In this document: positions 40,698 through 52,645 of the stretch, piece after piece | Layout of the letters: each line of letters starts with the position of its first letter | Position numbering within the stretch: the stretch's first letter is position 1 | Origin: Siphonodentalium dalli | Lineage: Eukaryota > Mollusca > Scaphopoda > Gadilida > Siphonodentaliidae | DNA length: 64,000 nucleotides | Direction: 5' to 3' | Assembly: GCA_032622095.1 (NCBI GenBank) | Contig: CP136067.1 | Location: forward strand, 178,654,556 to 178,718,555 | Position numbers and translations under genes: made by a program | The notes under the pieces: model-generated | What the model saw: the letters and a program-made list of their open reading frames with translations, nothing else | The model's database searches: none | What the model was told of the DNA's origin: nothing

Positions 40698-41555
40698 CCC
40701 ACAGAAGCAAAACCACAGATAATACCGAGGCATACACAAAAAGGACAAATGAAATGACATCGTCATAGTAACCGGTTACTTAAAGATCGGAAATTTCTTC
40801 AAAGGCGACAGGAACAACGTATTCTCTAACAAGATCTACATGAATTGGATGAAAGCTTATGCAACCATTCAGAATGAGGGTGTGGCTTATTTCGACGACA
40901 TTAAAATTCTAGAATACTTCAAGAGTGTTGCGAGTTCGCCGAACATTGTATCCAAGCTGGTTAATCGAACTTCGCTATGGTACTTTCGTTTGAGGGTTAA
41001 AATAGATAAGGTTTTCAAACATCATAATTACCCACAACATCTTCCAAACACTGTAGTTCCAGAATATTCGTGCGCAATGCATGCTAAATTTGATTTCTTG
41101 GAGTGGACGATTCTTAACTATAGCGACGAGACATTTTTCATGTGGGTGGACATGGGATATTTCCGAGATCTCGTAGGTAGTAGAAAAAAGTTTGGGCTGT
41201 CGCTGCCAGAAGGATTTGACAGTTCAAAGGTGTCGTATAGTGCTGTTTGCGGATGCGATCAGCATGAGTCCTTCAGGTGCATTGTTAATGGTAACGTATG
41301 GGTGGCGGGTGGAACTTTTTTAGCAAGTCGAGATGTGATGATACATTTTATACGACAATATCGAGACATTGTCGACATGTTTTATCGAACAAATTGATGA
41401 GTACAGACCAAAATATATTATACGGCATGTTCGTAAACAGTGGGCGAAAATATAAACCGACAATAGAAATACAAGGACATTCTGGAGGATGGTTCCGTCT
41501 TGGTAATATTTGTCACCAAGCATGGAAACAGAATCAATGTGAACATTCATTATAG
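40698..41555 (+). pseudogene. HtrL/YibB-like protein exon, copy 1
   Basis: The peptide reads DIVIVTGYLKIGNF (from 40756), then KAYATIQNEGVAYFDD, VPEYSCAMHAKFDFLEW, MWVDMGYFRD (41140-41169), VWVAGGTF, STDQNILYGMF and GGWFRLGN. This order (start IVTGY, Y-S-x-x-M-x-A-K-FDFLE, W-x-D-x-G-Y-F-R, GG-F, DQ, W-LG) fits the HtrL/YibB family, glycosyltransferase-like proteins of poorly known role found in bacteria and some invertebrates. Breaks: TGA at 40750, where copy 2 has CGA; a TGA at 41395; and a one-base frame change before STDQ. The central 215 codons are intact. An acceptor-like AG at 40697 suggests a terminal exon. Copy 1 is much better preserved than copy 2. Confidence 0.6.
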
Positions 41556-41730
41556 GTGTATCCGTGGTTACGGTATTAACAACGCCGAGGACAAACTGCA
41601 AGGCAGTGTTTGGTCCCTCGTCGATGAAATCACTATAGAGTTATGTTCCATCGCTGATCAGACCACTATAGAGTTATGTCCCCTCGCTGATCAGAGCAAT
41701 GGCACAACCGTCTATTTTTGGAAGAGGAAA
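41556..41730 (+). repeat. Spacer of the HtrL duplication with an internal 33-bp repeat
   Basis: ACTATAGAGTTATGT followed by CGCTGATCAGA occurs twice in tandem (41629 and 41662). The same spacer follows copy 2 (42580-42752). One frame is open through the spacer into copy 2. Confidence 0.6.
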
Positions 41731-42579
41731 GAAGCAAAACCACAGATAATACCGAGGCATACAAAAAAGGACAAACGAAATGACATCGTCATAGTAACCG
41801 GTTACTTAAATATCGGAAATTTCTTCAAAGGCGACAGGAACAACATATTCTCTAACAAGACCTACATGAATTTGATGAAAGCTTATGCAACCATTCAGAA
41901 TGATGGTGTGGCTTATTTCGACGACTTTAAAATTCTAGAATACTTCAAGGGTGTTGCGAGTTCGCCAAACATTGTATCCAAGCTGGTTAATCGAACTTCT
42001 CTATGGTCCTTTGGTTTGAGGGATAAAATAGATAAGGTTTTCAAACAACCTATTACCCACAACATCTTCCAAACACTGTAGTTCCGGAATATTCGTGCGC
42101 GATGCATGCTAAATTTGATTTCTTGGAGCGGACGATTCGTAACTATAGCGACGAGAAATATTTCATGTGGGTGCACATGGGATATTTCCGAGATCTCGTA
42201 GGTAGTAGAAACAAGTTCGGGCTGTCGATTCAAGAAGGATTTGACAGTTCAAAGGTGTCGTATAGTGCTGTTTGCGGATGCGATCAGCATGAGTCCTTCA
42301 GGTGCATTGTTAATGGTAACGTATGGGTGGCGGTGGAACTTTTTTAGCAAGTCGAGATGTGATGATACATTTTATACGACAATATCGAGACATTGTCGAC
42401 ATTTTTTATTGAACAAATTGATGAGTACAGACCAACATATATTATAAGGCATGTTCGTAAACAGTGGGCGAAAATATAAACCGACAATAGAAATACAAGG
42501 ACATTCTGGAGGATGGTTCCGTCTTGGTAATATTTGTCACCAAGCATGGAAATAGAATCAATGTGAACATTCATTATAG
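41731..42579 (+). pseudogene. HtrL/YibB-like protein exon, copy 2
   Basis: Tandem copy of 40705-41555 at an offset of about 1025 bp. The start (DIVIVTGYLNIGNFFKGDRN) is in frame with the preceding spacer from 41500, but a small deletion after KVFK shifts the frame to a stop at 42081. The frame then resumes from 42102 (HAKFDFLE). The acidic motif reads WVHMGYFRD: Asp has become His. A one-base deletion in the glycine pair (VWVAVELF for VWVAGGTF) causes another shift, and a TAA replaces Tyr after STDQHIL. This copy is clearly dead. It shares with copy 1 the frame break before STDQ, so that lesion either predates the duplication or reflects an exon structure I have not resolved. Confidence 0.6.
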
Positions 42580-42754
42580 GTGTATCAGTGGTTACGGTAT
42601 TAACAACGCCGAGGACAAACTGCAAGGCAGTGTTTTGTCCCTCGTTGATGAAATCACTATAGAGTTATGTTCCATCGCTGATCAGACCACTATAGAGTTC
42701 TGTCCCCTCGCTTGTCAGAGCAATGGCACAACCGTCTATTTTTGGAAGAGGAAA

Positions 42755-43092
42755 TACATAAAAATGGCTGTCACCACGTGAAACATGTGTCGTTCGTCTA
42801 ACTTCTGACAAATCCAGTTCACAATAGCTTTCTCAACATAAGTATGACAAAGAGAATATTTCCAACAAGTTGATGTTGTTTAAGTGATTTAGCTTAATGC
42901 ATACAAAGCTCGTTACAGAAACAAATCTGTATTACTTCTGGATAATCGGCGTGCAGTTGTTTGTATGTATGTGTGCCTTTAAATATTTATAAGTACATGT
43001 CACAAGTTATGAAAGTAGGCCATGGCATGGAAGAGTTACGTTCTTCCACGTCCTGGATTGAGAGAATGATTGCGTGCATGTATTTTGTCTCT
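42755..43092. other. Unassigned DNA
   Basis: Sequence diverges from the duplicated unit at about 42753. No gene is recognised before the LINE tail. Confidence 0.5.
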
Positions 43093-43354
43093 ATGAATGA
43101 ATGAATGAATTTAATGTGAAAAGTCACAAATTAATGTGGAACATGCATTATAACATATATACACTATGTACATTGGTATGAATATATTTGTCATTAGAAT
43201 TTCATGTTCATACATAATAAATTGTATGTAATACTTATATAAATATATCATATGTATACTGTATACATATATTTACACACGAGCATCTATATATATATAC
43301 AGAAATATGTGTATATAAATTAACATGGATAACTCTATAGATCAGTGTACTATC

Positions 43355-46300
43355 TTAGTTATATTCTTTAAAAACATGTTTCAAATAAATGCTAACGTTA
43401 TTCAATATTGATATATTTTCAATCGCAAGGAGGCCATAAAACTTTTCTAGTGAAGGGTTTAAACAGTAATAGTCAGGGATGTATTTTCTCCTGAGTGTGA
43501 CCAAATTATCGGAGATAAAAAGAATATGTTCCCGAAACGCACATCTCTCGTGTTTTCGCCATCTTGAAAGCTCGTTTGGCAGTCTATGGATTGTTGTCCT
43601 AAATTTCACCAATGCTGGTAAGAGATGTTGTAGATAAATAAGGTAACGACTAATACTGGAATGACGTTTATATTACTATAAAAAGTTCCCCTTGATGATT
43701 TAGATTCCTTCAGGTCACGAAACATTTTAATCCAGTGTTCTTCAATCAGACGAGATTTAATAATCCTGATCTCCGTCCCCGTGAGTCCAGTTTGAGTATC
43801 CCATCGGGACATCAAACCGATCTCACTCAGGGTCATTTTTATAAACTCAAACCATTTAAGTTTTCCAGAATTTGTGCCATCATTGTTATGGACCTCCTTC
43901 GTCACAAGATAAATATTGTTTGCTAATTCAGATCCGTCGGAGGAGTTTAGTTTTGACCAGTATGACAACACCCTGCATTTTATATCAATTATCAGTGGAT
44001 GTCTACCAAGCTCTCCGTATACTATATAATTAGGTGTGCTATATTTCATGCGCAAAAGGGTTTTACAAAATTTCATATGCAATATTTCTATAATATCACA
44101 TATTTCGAAACAGCAAACTTCACTACCATAAAGAGCTATTGGAGTTACCATAATATCGAAGAGTTTCAGCATCAAATTCACTGGAAGGTGGAGTTTACGC
44201 ACTTTATTGAGCAGGCCATACATGGCTTTCATTGCTGTGTTATGAATTTGTTTCAATGCATTACAAAATCTCCCATTATAAAAGAAATTAACCCCAAGAT
44301 ATTTGAATTCTTTAACTATTTCCAATTCTCCTCCCCTGTACATGAATATCGGTAGGTTTTTCGGTAGTTTTTTTTTACAGAAAATCACAATTTTAGTCTC
44401 TAGTATTAACGTGGAGCTTCCATGCATCGGTATAGTCGGAAATGCCCACAAAGCGCGGTGCATATTTTCTTCATTCTCGGTAATCAGGACCGTGTCGTCT
44501 GCATAAAATATACAAAGTAATTTGATATAAATTCCAATATGTTCCATATAAATATTGTCTAGAAATTGGAGGTTATTTATTGCACAATTTGACAGAAAGG
44601 TTGTGAGGTCGTTAATATATAAAGAAAATAGAAATGGTGACATTAATTCACCTTGAAATAGGCCAACATTGCTAGAAAAGAACTCGGATTTTGCTCAGCC
44701 CTCTTTAACACACATTTTACTTTTACTATACATGTCCTTAATAATCATAACTATCTTGCCGTTAATTCCACAATCTAGCATCTTCAACCATAACGCGTCT
44801 CTCCACAACGTGTCAAATGCCTTACGGAAATCAACGAATGCACAATACAATTTCTTACCATTTGACAAATATAAATTGGTAATACTCTGCAGTATAAAGA
44901 TGTTGTCAATTGTTGAGTGCGCTTTCCTGAAACCAGTTTGATATTTGCTTATGATTTCATTATCTTCAGAAAAATATGTCAGCCTTGTGTTTAAGATAGA
45001 TGTGAAAACTTTAGACAGACAGCTCAAAAGAGTTATGCCTCGATAAGAATCAGGCTTAGGAACATCACCTGATTTTGTATAGATTGGCTGTATCATGCCA
45101 ATTGTCCATCCCGATAGTGGTAGTATCCACTGTCAAGTATGGCATTGAAAAATTTTGTATGGATTGGTAACATGTATTCCGCAGATACTTTAATGTATTC
45201 GTTTAATACTCTGTCAAAACCCAGAGGCTTATCGTCACGCAGTTTTCTAATCGCCATGAGAATTTCATTCTCATTGATTGCATCATTGAGATAGGAAGAG
45301 TTCGATAAATCAAGATCGGCCTTAAAATTAGATTCCAAACAACCATCATCATCACTATCATCATCATCATCATCATCATCGCCACACTAAGTGTTCATAT
45401 CTTTAAAATATTTTAAGAAATAATCCAATGAGATCATGCCAAATTGTTTGTATTGGTCAGTGTTACTTCCCTGATTCAGCTGGTCTAGTTTTTTCCAAAA
45501 TAATTTGGGTGAAGTGTTATTCAGAATATTCAGTTCTGAGCCATTGGATAACCGTTTGGTTTTCATTTTACTATCCATTGTTTTCCTGTAATAAATTCCA
45601 GCCTCTTTAAGGAGGGTTTTGTTTTAGATTGTTCTATTACGGTTATAATTCAATTTTGAATGATTAAATGTTTTCCTGGCTGCACGGCAGTCTTTATCAA
45701 ACCAAGATTTGTTTTTTGAATTCCATTTCCGCTTTTCGGTGTTATTACTTTTTAATCCAAATGTTTTATCTGTTGCGTCCAAAATGAAGCGTGAAATATC
45801 TCTACATGCATTAATTATGGACCCATTTGTCCCTGCCCCAAAATCGATGCGTTCGAGTTGGGTTATGATATTCAAAAGTTTTACGTTATTCATATTGTTC
45901 ACAAATAGACGCCTCTTTTCCCCATCCCAGCGCTTGATATCCCGCGCATCATGTCGGTTCAAGTTGTCATTAATACCACTATCTGCAGATAGTACATTCT
46001 GGATTATGGGTTTTTTTAAACTTTAGTTCTAAGTGTAATGAGTGGTGTATATCTGAAAACAAAGGACAAAACTCATTCACTCTGAAAATTGATAGTAATG
46101 ATAACATGGGGGCATTACCTGCCATGTAATCTATGACACTTCGTTCACTCGAAGTGAGTTTGCCTTTATTCTTATCTTCACCAGAGCGTCCGTTAAATAT
46201 ATAAAGGTGAGTAACTCACTAACTCTACATAATTTCACAAACGTTTACCCATAGCCGTCAACGCGGCCTTTGTCTTTGGATACACGTTTGTCAATTGCGA

Positions 46301-46856
46301 CCTGACGGTCGTCATTAGTATTTATATAATGAATAACACTTTCATTACTTCTCCCTTTGAAAATATACTTTATTTCGTCGGCTGTGGAGCGATCTATTTC
46401 ATCAATATTACCTGTTCTTGCGTTAAAATCACCTGCCAGTAAAATTGGTTCCCTATCCCGCCTTAGAGTTCTCAGGTCGTCCTCAATATAATCGGCCCAA
46501 TCGACATCGGCATACCGTGTACCCGCCGGTGGGTTGTATACTGAGCCCAAAATAAAACTTTCCGCGTTTTCATTTTCCGGCATTCACGCGGCCCCACGCT
46601 ATATTTTTTTATTTAGATTTCAAACTGACAATATTACTACTAAGCCAAGATTGAGCATATATCATGATACCTCCATATCTGATTCCGGTGCCCATTTTTT
46701 TATCTTTGAAAGTAATAATATTAAAATTTGGAATATTCACCACGTCCTCAATAAAACTTTTGGTTTCGCTAAAGCATAGTATGTCGTACGTGTTAATTAA
46801 CTCGCGAATTCTCGGTATTGCAACCGCTTTTCCTGGCCGCACACATTAAGAGCCAT
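43355..46856 (-). pseudogene. LINE ORF2: APE endonuclease plus reverse transcriptase
   Basis: ORF2 makes the nick and the cDNA in target-primed retrotransposition. It starts MALNVCG at 46856, then shifts frame. Endonuclease blocks follow: DILCFSETK (46758-46787), GSVYNPP, LLAGDFNARTG (46411-46440), and the terminal SDIHHSLHL (46035-46060). RT blocks are LRDDKPLGFDRVLNEYIK, PKPDSYRGITLLS, CAFVDFRKAFDTLW (about 44807-44855), GLFQGELMSPFLFS and FYADDTVLI (44485-44515). The catalytic aspartates are intact. The C-terminal part has KFRTTIHRLPNE and RRKYIPDYYCLNP but lacks the expected Cys/GDEFH segment, apparently by deletion. At least five frame changes and several stops break it up. The longest surviving piece is 43606-44643 (345 codons). 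Confidence 0.85.
45345..45381. repeat. (ATC)n microsatellite inside LINE ORF2
   Basis: About a dozen near-perfect ATC units between the connector and the RT of ORF2. It would encode a Met-rich run on the minus strand and is not expected in the family, so it expanded after insertion. Confidence 0.8.
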
Positions 46857-47094
46857 TATGCGCAAAACATTATTTTAACCTAGTCTTCCTGCTTCAATGT
46901 CAGTTGAGGTCCTCGGAATACCGTGTTTCTGTCTTACTGTAGTATCAATGGGTGGCATTGAGTGCGGGACGATCACGCTCGCGCTGTCGGGTGGGTCCAG
47001 AATTTTGTCTGGGCGTTCATTTACTGTGTGACAGTTTACAATGGTACTATCACTATCTATAGTAACTGAGGTGGCCGCTTCACGCTATTTCGGT

Positions 47095-48500
47095 ATTTAG
47101 TCATACCGTGGTTTTATTTTTAATACCGTGTAGTCGGTATTGGATTACTTGAATAGTCGGTATATCGCAAACGTCAACAAATATAAAATATTCCGAGGCA
47201 ATAACGCGTGCTTGTAAGTAATGAAAGAGAACCAGCGAGACGAAACGAGAACCAGTTATATGAGAATATAACCAGCCAGACAAGGCGCCCAGAGCAACAC
47301 TGAAGAAAGTGCTACAAGCATTCATAACAAAGGGTTGTGTAATGGTGGGTGTGTGTTATAGTCGTCTCATATATGCAGCTCAAATTAGTGCACACAAAGA
47401 AATAATTAGACCATGATCCCCATCCATACAATTAAGAAATGCGAACTATACAACTTTGTTGGAATTCGCACGAACATATCTCTGGATATAAATGTGTCGC
47501 AGGTATACCTTCTGAACGCTTATTCAGTAAGTCGGGACAAATTGTTGCACCGAATAAGTTTATTGTTAACCTCCTCAATTTAGGAGAGCATATATACAAA
47601 TGACAATTATATAAATAAATACAAATTACATAAATATGCATGCAAATGTTATACTAGTCACAATATTAATATAACAGTGTGTATGCCATGTCACACGCAT
47701 GCGGCGAGGTCTGATATTTTCAAATTCCACGTGTTAAGGAGGTCGGTGATAATCTAATATAGAAATGCCAGATGTCAACAACAACAAAACTAAAAAAAAC
47801 AGATTAGCAATATCACATGCGTGTGATTTAGCGAAATAAAATTTCCAAATTAAATATTTATAGCAGATCAAAGTTGAGTTGGAACTTTCGAATGTGAGTC
47901 GTCATAATAACTTGTAGAGTGGAAGTTGACGAGCGTTTCTGGAAATAAATTAGCAAAATCACACTTCCAAATAAATTATTTACTGGACATCAAAGTTGAG
48001 TATTAGAAATTGAGAATGTGTTTCGTCATATCACCGTATCGAGTGAAATTAGACAAAGATTTCAGACATCGAATTCAGAAAGTAGCATGAAAATGGCCTA
48101 TTTAAGACATATGTCAGGTATAATGTGAATTTGCGTGTATGGTGGATACTATGTAACACGCAAATGGCCCAGCTGAATGAAAACAGTTTTGATGTGACAA
48201 TAGGCGTGTTGCCGATTGCTGGTGATCATGCATTAATTATCTGTGAACGTTCGACCACAGTGTACGTATGTATATATATATATAGAGGTTTCTTGTGTGA
48301 ATCATTATAGCAAAAACAAATTTTCAAAATGTCAGTTCAGTTTTGTCGTTATTTTAGAGCGTTGAATATGCTTTGTTATGAAATAAAAATTGTGAATTAA
48401 AAGCTTGATATTTTTTACGTAAGCGACGTACGTCATTAGGACCCCACACATTGTTATGATCACAAGTGACATGCATTGCGTTGTGCTATTTGCGTGCGTC
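47095..48500. other. Probable insertion inside LINE ORF1
   Basis: About 1.4 kb without LINE similarity separates the SGNH end of ORF1 from its C-terminal tail. It contains no domain. Imperfectly repeated blocks (AGTTGAG, AATGTG, CGTCATA, and AAATTAGCAAAATCACA at 47800-48020) suggest an old tandem duplication inside it. Terminal repeats were not found, so the type of insertion is unknown. Confidence 0.45.
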
Positions 48501-49005
48501 GCGCATGCGTTTTCTGTCGTTCTCAGAGAAATATCGACAAAAGTGTTAGCTAGACGACCCTTTCCATGAGGGCTGAGGTGTACCCCGCTTGTGTCAGTTT
48601 TTTTTTGAATAATGACTTAACCACATGACCGTCCTGGACGAATAGTTTTGAGTTGTCAATATAACGAATTACGCTCGCCAATTCGTCATTCTCACGTATC
48701 AGTTCAACAATATATTTGTTCATACTTGACGTAACATCGTTGTGGGATTGAATATGAGTCCCATTTCCCTTTCGTGGTGGGATACTGCATACACTAATGT
48801 TAGCATTTGGGAATAATGATGGTAATTTTTGGAATCACATTCGAAAATTTGACCTTCACACGATCCGTGTTGCCCCTGGCTTCAGTGATGATTATTAGTT
48901 CCAAAATGTATGGCGACGGACTTTATCTGATGAATATCAACATGATTGACCTTATCATTCAAAGCTTCCTTACTATTAGTTATTACTTTCTATATTTACC
49001 ATACT

Positions 49006-49047
49006 GGGGATGGCAGGAAGACAGTCTTGCCAGATTATGCCATCCCC
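49006..49047. repeat. Compact hairpin in a small insertion
   Basis: GGGGATGGCA and TGCCATCCCC pair around a loop that itself holds GGCAGGAAGACAGTCTTGCC. It lies in a roughly 150-bp stretch that interrupts the SGNH domain of LINE ORF1, so it may be the core of a short MITE. Confidence 0.5.
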
Positions 49048-49749
49048 CACAATATACGACAGAATTATCTATAATTGTTATCATTATTATGTAATATGTA
49101 TGTGTATTGAAATAAAATATCCTATCCTTCCTTACGAAGACGTAGGATATCCTCAATTTTGGCCCCTGATTCGAATAAAACTTTGATGTTCGACTTATCA
49201 ATTGGGAGGTGGCGAAGATTGCTTGCGCCAATTATGAGCGTGTCAATCGTGACTTTGACGTTGATGGTGTTGTCACTGCTTTTACCACTAGCCGCCATGT
49301 CCGCACGATCGTTCATTCCCTTAGTGTCGCCATGATCGGCCCTTATACCGAACATTGATAAGTCCTCATAACTTCCGAATGAACTCATTGGTTGAAACCT
49401 CTTTGGACAGTTCGGATCAGCTGATTTGTGACCCGGAAGATTACAGGCTTTACATACTAAGTCATTGTTACATTGATTGCCAGCGTGATTTGGATCAAAA
49501 CATCTCGCGCAAGGGGACGCCGTTACGCTCACGCGCGTTGGTTGCACGACAGTTCACAGTTGGCATATGTAGGTTACTACAATGTTTACATTTGGACTTT
49601 GTTTTGTCGGAATACATAAGCACATTAAAGTCACATATGCTAATGGTATGAGGTATCTCAGTGCAGTTTTCGACTGCAATGTTTCGAGATCCAGTCTCTA
49701 TATCAGTTCCTCTAAATTTATAATACTGATGACATGGATAATTAAGTTA

Positions 49750-52645
49750 TATTTTGCATGCACACTTTGAGAGAAGAGATATCAATACACACCTGGCTAT
49801 ATTTCTGAAAACTTTAAATTCGACAGCAGCAGAAAATTGCGACAGGGGAAGGGGGTGGCTGTAAGAAAAATTGCATGGATCAAGGTTAAAACAAAAATTG
49901 AGACCCACCACCCCTAGAACACAAGTTTTTCCCTATCTGTTTAAAGAAAACCACCAGAAAATAACAAAACAATTTACTTGTCATATAAGGTTCAGCATCA
50001 ATACCCATAGGTTACTAGCACCATTATATATGCACAGCAGGGTATTCTCTCACATGGTGACAAGCCCGGGCTAGATGACCAAATGGTCGCCCAGTCTCTG
50101 TTTTAATTATATAATTTCCATCTGCAATCTGTTCCAATAACGGATAACATTTAAATGAAGAACACACAGACAAAGTACATGTATTTTTTGTAATGGCAGA
50201 AACACAGGGACTTCTAACACGCTTGTTGAATGGGGATTTCCATGCAAATCTGTGGAGCAAAAGTTAAAGAGTTGCACATACTTCAAGTTCTGAGTGTAAC
50301 TTGATGTGGTATTGGAAACAACAGTAATTTATCTGGCTGGTGCATTTGGAACTTGTTTCATTATAATTTTGGTGCATTTATTTTTTTAAATTTTATATTG
50401 ATATTTTAAATGTTGGTCAAGTGATGTAATTCCATAAACAAATTCTCAAAAATATATTTAGCGCAAAATTTTATAATTTACCAAGCAGGTTGAACCGCCC
50501 GATAAATAAATAACTGTTGTCTACAATACCATATCAAGTCACACTCAGAAGTATATGCAACTGTGTAATCCCCATTCACAATTGTTCACTTGACCTCTCC
50601 CTTAACTTCATGGTATTATACATGAGGCTCGTTTATACTGCCACGATATATGATTAATGCTCTATTTTGGTCCAGTTTATAATCCTGAACATTTGAAATC
50701 TGTTTATTAGTCATACTAATATGGATTTGGAATTTTTTTTACATGGAAATGGAAAAATCTGTGATCTGATGAGGGCTCAGATTCACCCACGCATCTGGAC
50801 CTTGTAAACTGGAATTTGTTTGTGATTCCCCCCAACAAAAGTAACAATTATTAATGTACGTTTAATATACATAGATATCTAAGATGATATTTGGCCAAAA
50901 AAAGGTCAATTTTCTTAGCTTTTGGAATCTGATAAAGCCAATATATGAACTCTAGCTGAAACTAGCTGAACTTGGGATCCTTTACTCAGGATTGGAGGGG
51001 CCTGCGGCCCTGCACAAAGGGGATTGCAGCCCCTTTGTGCATTATGATACTCTGACAGGCCCATGTGTGTGCTTCGCGCACATGACAGTGTCCGATAGTA
51101 CAGAAGATATAGTACATTTGTTGTTATATGTTTCCTTCCCCCCCCCCCAGTGATTGTAAAGCTAACGTTATTGTATAGATAAACACAGCACATCGAGATA
51201 TAAATAATAGAATATATACAAGCATAATTATCAAGATCATATTGTAAATTGGATGTGACTGTGGGGATCAGACCACATCGTTCTATAGTGAGCAACGGTA
51301 TGATACACGTCACAGGCATGGGTATCATGATACCTCAGACCTTATTTTGACGCATGATACACCATACAGTGTAATAACTACTAGCTCGAGTTATACCGGA
51401 TAACATTCTCTCTCCAACAGCCGAACCTTCAATAACTCTGTTCACCTTTCACCGATGCCTGCTGTGTTTACCAAGATAGATTTATACACATATAAAGTTA
51501 TCAAAGCTGCGGATTCTTATCGTTTTAATGTTCCCGAACACGACCAATCTACATCTAAACCCTAGACGTAACGGGACAACAGACAGATCCTACTCTTTTA
51601 TATATATTGATAATATTATTATGCTACTGTAATCGGACCAGCAGTCTGAATGTATCTACATGGCAGAAGAAGTGATTTTTATAGACAAATTTAATTGCAC
51701 TTAATCACAGCTAAAAGATGGTTAGATCTATTTCTTTGTAAATACATTTTATATAGTTTCAGAGGTATAAAACATTAGACACCTGTCCGAAATGTGTTTA
51801 TGGATTAATATTGATTATATTTTGAAAAGTCTATGCTATAAACACGGGCTATCATTTATCTGATGACCAATAGTGGTTACTGTTAACAGAGACCAGAAAT
51901 TGTATTGTGTAATTTTGCCACAAATAAACATTAATTATACTCATCGCTTTTAATTACAGAATATAACAATACAAATAGTCAATCTGAGACATTTGATATT
52001 CAGTGCATAGCAATATTATTCATTCTAATAAGCTCCATCACTATCTGATATCGCCTGAACGGTCTGTTCTAAAAATAGAGCAAATAAATGTCCCTTTATT
52101 TATCATATTATATCAGAAAATATTCGAAATAATATCAATATCAATTGATAGAAGCTTTTTCTAAGGGTCTCCAATTCATATTTATTATTTTATACCCACA
52201 AACATATTTCAAATTTGTTACGGTATATGAAGAGATAATCCACCTTTGAGTGCAATTTATTTATTTGTGCTTAAGCGCAATTAACATTAAAATTATACTT
52301 CAATCTTATTTATCCGAGAAAATAGTTTATAAATAATGACAATAAAAAAAATACTGTGTTGCTATTCTCAGGCACCTCCCACATCACTTAAATTCTCTTT
52401 TAAAAATCCTCGTCAAATTTTGTTTCAATATTTTCTGTTAAAAATATTGGATTTAACAAAGAAAAAACTATTTTTGGAGTTTGTTTTTCAGAATTTTAGA
52501 AAAAAATAACAATTAAAGTGTCAATGACACTGTAGCTCAACTTGGAAAGGGAATAATTTCATGTGTTGCAGTCAATGGAGCGATTAGGAATGCAGAAAGT
52601 TGAAATGTCTAAGTAATACAAAATTATCAACTTGAAGAGATATAT
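49750..52645. other. Intergenic DNA with two short hairpins
   Basis: Nearly 3 kb without recognisable genes. Adjacent hairpins lie at 51011-51041 (TGCACAAAGGGG / CCCCTTTGTGCA) and 51062-51084 (CATGTG / CACATG, loop TTCG). Two hairpins in tandem suggest a fossil element end, but no partner was found. A C-run is at 51140-51149. Confidence 0.5.

Larger units (their letters stand above)
43093..49745 (-). mobile_element. Two-ORF LINE (CR1/L2-like), nearly full length, decayed
   Basis: Read on the minus strand, the order is ORF1 (zinc knuckles, SGNH domain, tail ending at 46875), an 18-base gap, ORF2 starting at 46856 (APE endonuclease, RT, C-terminal domain), a 3' UTR, and an (ATTC)n tail at 43093-43110. 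Short microsatellite tails of this kind mark the 3' ends of CR1/L2-type elements. ORF1 with an esterase-like domain also points to that superfamily. The 5' end is not defined and may lie just above 49745. Insertions at about 47.1-48.5 kb and 48.97-49.12 kb interrupt ORF1, and an (ATC)n run sits at 45345-45381 inside ORF2. The element is certainly inactive. Clade assignment is by architecture only. Confidence 0.75.
46875..49745 (-). pseudogene. LINE ORF1: CCHC zinc knuckles plus SGNH (esterase-like) domain, interrupted
   Basis: ORF1 proteins bind element RNA. From 49745 down, the frame gives YYKFRGTDIE, ENCTEIPHTISICDFNVLMY, then three Cys-His knuckles: CKHCSNLHMPTVNC; after a frameshift near 49548, CARCFDPNHAGNQC (CX2CX4HX4C); and CKACNLPGHKSADPNC. 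An SGNH-hydrolase-like domain follows: DTLIIGASNLRHL with the block I Ser (about 49210-49245), VAIHFGTNN (block III, 48891-48915), SIPPRKGN, YIDNSKLFVQDG, and GVHLSPHGKGRLA with the block V His (48550-48586). A tail ending TSTDIEAGRLG stops at 46875, just before the ORF2 start. Insertions split the gene at about 48970-49120 and 47095-48500. Zinc knuckles with an esterase in ORF1 are known from CR1/L2-type LINEs; whether this SGNH domain was active cannot be said. Confidence 0.65.

Noticed and set aside
43735-44506. Plus-strand genes within 43.7-44.5 kb
   Set aside because: Antisense shadows of the LINE reverse transcriptase frame.
45203-45385. Methionine-rich small protein
   Set aside because: Produced by the (ATC)n microsatellite within LINE ORF2.
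48246-48310. Functional TATA-type promoter near the TATATATATATA run
   Set aside because: A simple AT microsatellite with no gene start downstream.
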